Source of the DNA: Saccharum officinarum
Lineage: Eukaryota; Streptophyta; Magnoliopsida; Poales; Poaceae
Assembly: GCA_020631735.1 (NCBI GenBank)
Contig: CM036158.1
Span: 83,153,914 to 83,217,913 of the forward strand
Length of the DNA: 64,000 nucleotides
Reading direction: 5' to 3'
Each line of letters opens with the position of its first letter. Within the stretch, counting starts at the first letter, position 1. This document shows, piece after piece, positions 55,943 through 64,000 of this stretch. The notes beneath the pieces were generated by a model. That model made no database searches, had not been told where the DNA came from, and saw only the letters and a list, made by a program, of their open reading frames with translations. Made by a program: the position numbers and the translations under genes.

Positions 55943-58900
55943 TGTAACACCCTAAATTTTACATTGTTTCAAAAATAGATAAATTTGATTTATTTATGTA
56001 TTTGAGTGTGCATTCAAATATAGGAGATAATAAATTTTTGTGAAATTAAAATTTATCATAAGGTTAGTTACATGTTGATGCACTCATGCCGATGCATTTT
56101 TATTTATTGTGGTGACTGTTTTTTTTTATTCCAATGCTAAAAGGTTTAAAAATTATTTGAAATTGGATTTGGAAAATCAATTTAGAAAATGAAAAGGAAA
56201 TTCTATTCACTCTCCTTCACTTCCTTCCAATTCGGCCCGTTGGCCCGGTCTACCGAACCGGCCCGCTGGCCTTCTCCCCTTCTACCTCTCGCGCGTCCCT
56301 CTTGGGCCGGCCCATCCCGGCCAAGCCGTTGCCGCCCTCCCTCTAGCAGTCACTAGCAGCCGGGGCCCGCACGTCAGCGTCGCCCCCAACCTCCAGCCTT
56401 CCCGCTTCGCTCGCACTTGAGCGCAACCGCCGCCTGCGCCCACGCTCCATCGTGGGAGCATCTCCCCCCCGCGCCTCGGGTCTCTTTTAAAGGGAAGCGT
56501 GGACCCGTCTCCGCCCTTCCCCCACTCCAACTCCCTCTCTCTCGCTCGCGAGAGGCCGCAACCGCAGCACCGCAAATCGCCACCGGAGCCGCCATCCGCC
56601 GCTCCCGTGGACCGCCGCTCCAGAGCCACCTCCGTCTCATTTGAAGCAGTGGTGAGCTCTGCCTTGACCTCCTCTTCCTTTCTATGCTCTCAATTTCTCA
56701 ATTTGTGCATGTTGTGGCGTGTCCCCGCTCGCTCCGACGACCTTCTCGCCGCCGTCCATGGCGGGAGCCGCTCGGGCTCACCCCCGGCCGTGTTTAGTGT
56801 CTAGGTTTGATCGCCTCCATCCTCTATTCCTTCCCGTGCTCCCAAATTGTCGATTCGTGGCCTCTAGGGTGGCATTTCGCGTGCGCCGGCGAGGTCCCGA
56901 TCGTCGGCCATGGCGGACACGCCGCGCGGGTGACCCCGTGGCCGTGTTTTGTTCCGGGGCGAGTTCGCCTTCCTCCCCGCGTCACCCCGGTGCTCTCGGT
57001 TTTGAAAACCGAGGTCCGTAGAGCCTTGTTCGGTTGCTCCGGCGAGCGCCCCACCGCCGCCAATGGCAGAGCCGCCGTGATCCCCCTCAACTCCGGCGGG
57101 TCACTCACCTCTTCCCCCCTTCATCTAATCCAAGCCGTCTATCCTAGATTGGACGACTGACATGAGAGAATACCCCTTCGCGGGTTCTTTTTCTAAAAGA
57201 GCCCCTCAGTTTCTAAAAGTCTAAACCCGCCGTCCTTGGCGTACTTCCGGAGTACGCATTCTTTTTCGGAAAGCGTAGTTTCTTCGGTTTAAAAGAAAAA
57301 TACGTTTTCAGATTATTTACAGATTTGCCACTACAGTAAAACGCTTATAAAATCGTCGTTTTAGCTCCGATTCGACCCGTTCAACTTGCGTTGGGTTCGT
57401 AATTTCATAATCTACGCATTAATGCCACTGTTAGTTAGGTTTGCAACTTTTGAAATTCTTGATTAGGTTAAGTTAATTAACTCGCTATAGGAATCTTGTT
57501 TGATTCGTATCTTTTGCGTTGTAGCTTCGTTTTTCGTGCACTTCGTGTTGATGTGATCGTAGCGAGACGTAGAATATTTTCATAAACTTTTTATCTTGTT
57601 TTTATACTGCTGGTGTACTGTTCTAATTATAGGTTTGTTTGCTATGCATGAATGCTCCTGAAATGTGTATGTTGCCGTGTTGGTCGAGTTCAGACGGTGA
57701 GGAGTACGTTGGGAACCAGGAGAACTTCGAAGACCAGCAGGACCAGCAGGAGTGTGCAAACCAAGGCAAGTATAGCATGGGCCTACCTTGATTCCTATTC
57801 ATTATATAATCTACTCATTATGCATGTGTCTAATATTGCTCGACTATAAGGACATCCTAGCCATTGATGACTTATACCTCGATGCCTATGGGTTTTATTG
57901 CATATGGGTAGAATGCTAGTGCTCTATTCAAACATGATCAATACTATGATTAATGGAACAAACGGATAAACATGATGATAATAATTGAACTATAGGGTGA
58001 TGGTGCAAATGATGTCGATCATGTTGCCCTAAACTCTCCGTAAGGACTTATCTGTAGGGCAAAAGCTGGGACATACAGTGCAACCGTGAGAGTTATATGG
58101 CTCTGACTTTAGCTCAGTAATAGGATCTTTTCTAGCTTGTTAGAGGTTACCCGAAAGGGCGCAAGAGGGGCTTGCCACTTTGGGTATAGAACTGCCTCTG
58201 TTCTTGTGTGTATAGCCTGCGGGAATTGTGCCACAGAAAGGGGGGTTCTCTATATCTGCCTGCCGAGGAAACCTCGCGGCCCTAACTTGTTAGACGAGAC
58301 CTATGGAAGGCTTCATAGTGTACCCTGCCCGCTCACCTTGGAAGTGTTATGGGAGTAATTAACCCGGGCATATGGGCAACACGACTCACGGGTAAAGATG
58401 CACAACCTCTGCAGAGTGTTAAAACTGTTATAACAGCCGTGCTCACGGTCACGAGCGGCCTAGAAAACTCACAGAATAAATGGTCACTTGTGAAGATGTT
58501 GTTCGTGGTGAACTATGATGGTATTATGATGATGATGACGATGATGATGATATAATGTTGATCAATGACTCTATTTAATTCTAGTATATGATCATGTGGG
58601 TTAATTTGGGAGCTTAAGCATAATTTGATATTGATCAATAACAAAATGTGACTTACTAAAATGCTAAATGCAGTAAACCGTGTCTGCCTTTTGAGCCTCA
58701 TGAATCCCCATGTTATGCTTGTGGAGTACGAAATGTACTCACGCTTGTTTATTTTCAATATTTTGGAAAAATCCCGGATGGGTACCAGATTTCCAAAAAT
58801 TGGAGCAGACAGGCTTGTGATCAACCAGTCAGTTGTCCCTGTGGAGTGGAGTCTTCACCTGAAGACCGGAGTTGTCTTTCCGCTGTTTGCTATCTAAGGT

Positions 58901-59039
58901 TATATCTTTTATAATAAGTACGTTATATATTAAGCATTGTCATTTGATATTACCTTTATTTGTAGCTATATGTGAGATTTGACTTTCTGGGCTCACATAT
59001 GGTGTGTATCTGGTTTTGTTCTTAAAATCGGGTGTTACA
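55943..59039 (+). repeat. Left LTR of the LARD-like element (3097 bp)
   Basis: It starts tgtaacaccctaaatttt and ends cgggtgttaca. The left third is GC-rich (56220-57150), with a ttttaaaggg promoter-like motif near 56486. The right part has (ATG)n near 58520-58555. The ORFs here, such as 56417-56644, occur in both LTRs and are GC-rich frames without known domains. Confidence 0.9.
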
Positions 59040-59042
59040 AAG

Positions 59043-59055
59043 TGGTATCAGAGCA
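59043..59055 (+). promoter_or_regulatory. Primer binding site of the LARD-like element
   Basis: tggtatcagagca follows the LTR end by three bases and matches initiator Met-tRNA. Confidence 0.9.
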
Positions 59056-60918
59056 ATGCTGACTGTAGGACACAAGCCTAGTTAGCAATTGGTCGTCTTA
59101 AGGTTTAGGAATTGCTATAAGACCCTTGTTCTATAAACCTTGATATTTCTCCTCTATTATTTCTGTACCCTTGATATTCATCTCCTTCTTGATACTTGTT
59201 TAAGCCTTTGCTCTCATCTTCACTCCTTGCTTTGATATGCTCTTAGAATCTTGTCTCTTACCATCTTCCTGTGACATCGGAAGCGGAGCTTTAGGATATT
59301 TGCCCTTAATATGAATAGAACGATAGCATCGCAAGCTGAGTCAATGATTGAAGTATGCACCTTAATTGTTTGTTGAATTTTCATTGTGCATGTGCTTGTT
59401 TTGGATCTTTGTAATGATTGTAATGATCTTGTGGGGATTTTCCATAATTTCATTTAGTCTATAGGCCTAAGGCATAAGGATTAATGAAGTAAATATGCGG
59501 GTTTTGGTTTTCTCCTGTTTTATCCATCCTGTTTTCTAGAGCAGTCTGTGTTCATCATGATATATCTCCAGATCTGGGCATCCAAAAGTTATGAAACTTT
59601 TATAGATAAAAGAGACTCTTGTATGTTTCATCTGCCGCTGGAATCAATTCCATAGCTATTTTGGTTTGGGAGTTATGGAAATCACAAGATGATATAGTTG
59701 TGCTATCTGAAACCTGGAGTAGTTTTGTGGTGCACAATTTTCGACCAAATTATGTTTGGAATCAGAAAAAGTGTTCTATACAAAAGTTGTAGAGGATTTC
59801 AATAGCTTTCCAACAGTATAAACTACAACTTCATTGGATTAACAGAATAGGAGTTACAGCTGTTTTCATGCACTGCTGTTTTTCTACTCATAAGGAATTT
59901 CAGACTTCTTGTTCTTACTTATACACATGAGTTTCTGTGGGATATCAGAAGGTCATTATGATGGTTAACTCACTTGGAAGAAGATGCAAGCTACCCTTTG
60001 TTGTCCCCTAGTTGATCTCTCTTAAGGGGGGTAGCCGAGTAAAGAAGTAACAAGATAAAGGTTTCTTACATTCAAGTACTCCACCTGAAAGAATTAGTTA
60101 TCCCTAGGGTTGAGAAGTCACCATCAAGCACAGTTGGGTGTTTGAACTTCACCATACCCAAGACAAGTCAGCAACAATGACAAGGCAAGGAGATATGGTT
60201 CATCTACAGTTGGTTCTATAGAGACTCAGAAGATTCGTTGTGACATCAATTATGGCAATAAATTTTTGATTCAAGGAAGATCTCTACTTGGATAAGTTAT
60301 CTCAAATGGTGGAATTATGGGAAACTTAAGAAAGCTAATGATGTGTTGAGTTGGAACCCACCAAAGGATGCGAGATGTGAGTGAGATTTAAAGTTTTCCT
60401 AGGAATAGAAGATATCGACAGAGGTTCATTGGAGGCATTATAATCTTGGATATAAGGGTGACATCTACAAGGATCATAAGAATCTAAAGGATATCTTCAC
60501 TAAGTTGGTTTTGATCTTATGAAATCATCGATGAATTAGAGCGATCAATGATTATGACATGGAAGTGTGTTAATACCCGGATAAGCAAAAGTTGTTGCCG
60601 ATGCTCCTAGCATAAAGAGTGTGCTAGGGAGGTTCGGTCGACACCAAGGTTGAGTTGTGTGAGAAACTTGAGTGATGTCACCTATGCTACAAAGTGTATC
60701 ACCTTGAAAAAAAGGCCAGTTGGAGGTAATGGCATAAAGGACTAAGGGATTGTGCTTAAGAGTTGATCAAGCAATTAGGAGCAAGGTTGTAACAACGCGC
60801 AAGCTACGGCGTGATCGTTGTGAGAAAATGAAGAAGATCCAAAGGCAGAGTATCTACATCTCTTTGATCACCATCTCCCGAATCTCGAGGACGAGATTCC
60901 TCGTAAGGGGGGTAGAAT
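59056..60918 (+). mobile_element. Interior of the LARD-like element with RNase H remnant
   Basis: No open frame. About 60472-60640 still reads like the end of gypsy RNase H (DHKNLKDIFTK, then AINDYDMEVC) between stops, and an earlier PPT-like cttaaggggggtag lies at about 60023-60036. The final PPT (gtaaggggggtagaat) touches the second LTR. This leaves a non-coding shell that would depend on proteins from an autonomous relative. Confidence 0.75.
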
Positions 60919-63900
60919 TGTAACACCCTAAATTTTACATTGTTTCAAAAATAGATAAATTTGATTTATTTATGTATTTGAGTGTGCATTCAAATATAGG
61001 AGATAATAAATTTTTGTGAAATTAAAATTTATCATAAGGTTAGTTACATGTTGATGCACTCATGCCGATGCATTTTTATTTATTGTGGTGACTGTTTTTT
61101 TATTCCAATGCTAAAAGGTTTAAAAATTATTTGAAATTGGATTTGGAAAATCAATTTAGAAAATGAAAAGGAAATTCTATTCACTCTCCTTCACTTCCTT
61201 CCAATTCGGCCCGTTGGCCCGGTCTACCGAACCGGCCCGCTGGCCTTCTCCCCTTCTCCCTCTCGCGCGTCCCTCTTGGGCCGGCCCATCCCGGCCAAGC
61301 CGTTGCCGCCCTCCCTCTAGCAGTCACTAGCAGCCGGGGCCCGCACGTCAGCGTCGCCCCCAACCTCCAGCCTTCCCGCTTCGCTCGCACTTGAGCGCAA
61401 CCGCCGCCTGCGCCCACGCTCCATCGTGGGAGCATCTCCCCCCCGCGCCTCGGGTCTCTTTTAAAGGGAAGCGTGGCCCCGTCTTCGCCCTTCCCCCACT
61501 CCAACTCCCTCTCTCTCGCTCGCGAGAGGCCGCAACCGCAGCACCGCAAATCGCCGCTGGAGCCGCCATCCGCCGCTCCCGTGGACCGCCGCTCCAGAGC
61601 CACCTCCGTCTCATTTGAAGCAGTGGTGAGCTCCGCCTTGACCTCCTCTTCCTTTCTATGCTCTCAATTTCTCAATTTGTGCACGTTGTGGCGTGTCCCC
61701 GCTCGCTCCGACGACCTTCTCGCCGCCGTCCATGGCGGGAGCCGCTCGGGCTCACCCCCGGCCGCGTTTAGTGTCTAGGTTTGATCGCCTCCATCCTCTA
61801 TTCCTTCCCGTGCTCCCAAATTGTCGATTCGTGGCCTCTAGGGTGGCATTTCGCGTGCGCCAGCGAGGTCCCGATCGCCGGCCATGGCGGACACGCCGCG
61901 CGGGTGACCCCGTGGCCGTGTTTTGTTCCGGGGCGAGTTCGCCTTCCTCCCCGCGTCACCCCGGTGCTCTCGGTTTTGAAAACCGAGGTCCGTAGAGCCT
62001 TGTTCGGTTGCTCCGGCGAGCTCCCCACCACCGCCAATGGCAGAGCCGCCGTGATCCCCCTCAACTCCGGCGGGTCACTCACCTCTTCCCCCCTTCATCT
62101 AATCCAAGCCGTCTATCCTAGATTGGACGACTGACATGAGAGAATACCCCTTCGCGGGTTCTTTTTCTAAAAGAGCCCCTCAGTTTCTAAAAGTCTAAAC
62201 CCGCCGTCCTTGGCGTACTTCCGGAGTACGCATTCTTTTTCGGAAAGCATAGTTTCTTCGGTTTAAAAGAAAAATACGTTTTCAGATTATTTACAGATTT
62301 GCCACTACAGTAAAACGCTTATAAAATCGTCGTTTTAGCTCCGATTCGACCCGTTCAACTTGCGTTGGGTTCGTAATTTCATAATCTACGCATTAATGCC
62401 ACTGTTAGTTAGGTTTGCAACTTTTGAAATTCTTGATTAGGTTAAGTTAATTAACTCGCTATAGGAATCTTGTTTGATTCGTATCTTTTGCGTTGTAGCT
62501 TCGTTTTTCGTGCACTTCGTGTTGATGTGATCGTAGCGAGACGTAGAATATTTTCATAAACTTTTTATCTTGTTTTTATACTGCTGGTGTACTGTTCTAA
62601 TTATAGGTTTGTTTGCTATGCATGAATGCTCCTGAAATGTGTATGTTGCCGTGTTGGTCGAGTTCAGACGGTGAGGAGTACGTTGGGAACCAGGAGAACT
62701 TCGAAGACCAGCAGGACCAGCAGGAGTGTGCAAACCAAGGCAAGTATAGCATGGGCCTACCTTGATTCCTATTCATTATATAATCTACTCATTATGCATG
62801 TGTCTAATATTGCTCGACTATAAGGACATCCTAGCCATTGATGACTTATACCTCGATGCCTATGGGTTTTATTGCATATGGGTAGAATGCTAGTGCTCTA
62901 TTCAAACATGATCAATACTATGATTAATGGAACAAACGGATAAACATGATGATAATAATTGAACTATAGGGTGATGGTGCAAATGATGTCGATCATGTTG
63001 CCCTAAACTCTCCGTAAGGACTTATCTGTAGGGCAAAAGCTGGGACATACAGTGCAACCGTGAGAGTTATATGGCTCTGACTTTAGCTCAGTAATAGGAT
63101 CTTTTCTAGCTTGTTAGAGGTTACCCGAAAGGGTGCAAGAGGGGCTTGCCACTTTGGGTATAGAACTGCCTCTGTTCTTGTGTGTATAGCCTGCGGGAAT
63201 TGTGCCACAGAAAGGGGGGTTCTCTATATCTGCCTGCCGAGGAAACCTCGTGGCCCTAACTTGTTAGACGAGACCTATGGAAGGCTTCATAGTGTACCCT
63301 GCCCGCTCACCTTGGAAGTGTTATGGGAGTAATTAACCCGGGCATATGGGCAACACGACTCACGGGTAAAGATGCACAACCTCTGCAGAGTGTTAAAACT
63401 GTTATAACAGCCGTGCTCACGGTCACGAGCGGCCCAGAAAACTCACAGAATAAATGGTCACTTGTGAAGATGTTGTTCGTGGTGAACTATGATGGTATTA
63501 TGATGATGATGACGATGATGATGATATAATGTTGATCAATGACTCTATTTAATTCTAGTATATGATCATGTGGGTTAATTTGGGAGCTTAAGCATAATTT
63601 GATATTGATCAATAACAAAATGTGACTTACTAAAATGCTAAATGCAGTAAACCGTGTCTGCCTTTTGAGCCTCATGAATCCCCATGTTATGCTTGTGGAG
63701 TACGAAATGTACTCATGCTTGTTTATTTTCAATATTTTGGAAAAATCCCGGATGGGTACCAGATTTCCAAAAATTGGAGCAGACAGGCTTGTGATCAACC
63801 AGTCAGTTGTCCCTGTGGAGTGGAGTCTTCACCTGAAGACCGGAGTTGTCTTTCCGCTGTTTGCTATCTAAGGTTATATCTTTTATAATAAGTACGTTAT

Positions 63901-64000
63901 ATATTAAGCATTGTCATTTGATATTACCTTTATTTGTAGCTATATGTGAGATTTGACTTTCTGGGCTCACATATGGTGTGTATCTGGTTTTGTTCTTAAA
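60919..64000 (+). repeat. Right LTR of the LARD-like element (cut by the window edge)
   Basis: Matches 55943-59026 almost base for base, with about 17 substitutions and a small T-run difference that I could count. The final 13 bases (through gggtgttaca) lie beyond the window. The ORFs repeat those of the left LTR. Confidence 0.95.

Larger units (their letters stand above)
55943..64000 (+). mobile_element. Large non-autonomous LTR element (LARD-like, chromovirus-derived)
   Basis: Two LTRs of about 3.1 kb (55943-59039 and 60919 to the window edge) flank only 1.88 kb of internal DNA without open reading frames. The ends are a perfect 10-bp inverted repeat (tgtaacaccc/gggtgttaca). A PBS (59043) and a PPT (about 60904-60918) are present. 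LTRs this long around a short non-coding interior define a LARD. The internal PPT context and an RNase H remnant suggest descent from a Del/Tekay-type chromovirus. The left flank is tggcg (55938-55942); the other target duplication is outside the window. Confidence 0.85.

Noticed and set aside
56282..57160. GC-rich ORFs in the LARD LTR, repeated at 61181-62134
   Set aside because: Overlapping frames on both strands, no known domain. Present twice because of the LTR duplication.

Overview
The window reads as intergenic heterochromatin from a panicoid (Andropogoneae-type) grass chromosome, of the sorghum, sugarcane or maize kind. The basis is the nested LTR retrotransposons of Sirevirus, Athila-like and chromovirus-like type, the Stowaway MITEs with CTCCCTCC ends, the CACTA and hAT ends, LINE 3' tails, and one intronless, very GC-rich host gene with the strong GC3 bias of grasses. 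No bacterial operons, rRNA, tRNA or CRISPR were seen.

Layout. 1-3.3 kb: 3' end and LTR of an Athila-like Ty3/gypsy element, inserted in a LINE tail. 3.6-5.8 kb and 13.8-15.3 kb: two copies of a segmental duplication, each with a small gene for a short membrane peptide; the first is frameshifted and invaded by a MITE and LINE tails. 5.9-11.9 kb: a promoter-like, CT-rich leader, an LTR-like/TE insertion, a spliced-looking gene fragment and a possible Helitron end. 12.6 kb: a 34-codon membrane-peptide ORF. 15.8-17.9 kb: an orphan ribosomal-protein-style promoter whose downstream unit is broken by a 1.1 kb hAT element (perfect 8-bp target duplication, captured coding fragment) and a CACTA end. 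18.2-19.1 kb: antisense LINE. 20-25.9 kb: microsatellite, MITEs (one nested in another) and tandem duplications. 26.1-27.7 kb: the one convincing host gene, a plastid-type class I phospholipase A1 (DAD1-like/PLA1-Igamma-like), apparently intact. 28-30.6 kb: a CACTA end, a MITE and a long CA repeat.

30.9-51.3 kb: a decayed Athila-like element (gag/protease remnants, an ORF-1-type third gene, 3' UTR, LTR), its LTR split by an intact 13.5 kb Sirevirus (36980-50466). The Sirevirus has near-identical 1.65 kb LTRs, a 5-bp target duplication (ctcta), PBS, gag, pol, an env-like third ORF, repeated polypurine tracts and a final PPT. 51.3-55.5 kb: an antisense Ty1/copia relic carrying a hairpin MITE and a clean solo Athila-type LTR. 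55.5-64 kb: the start of another LTR, invaded by a large non-autonomous LTR element with 3.1 kb LTRs and a 1.9 kb non-coding interior. The window ends about 13 bases before its second LTR would end.

Most interesting points. (1) The Sirevirus carries, between pol and the env-like ORF, a second promoter-like module: an array of the same CCGGACGC/GCGTCCGG half-sites that fill the LTR promoter, a TATA box about 25 bp downstream, a telomere-like repeat in the leader and a possible 5'UTR intron. (2) The third ORFs of the Sirevirus (copia) and the Athila-like element (gypsy) seem to share one architecture, although they come from different retrotransposon superfamilies. (3) The Athila LTR has a PPT on its left and a PBS on its right, which points to a recombinant or tandem element. 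The genes do not form a pathway; the window is one host gene in a layered record of transposon insertions.
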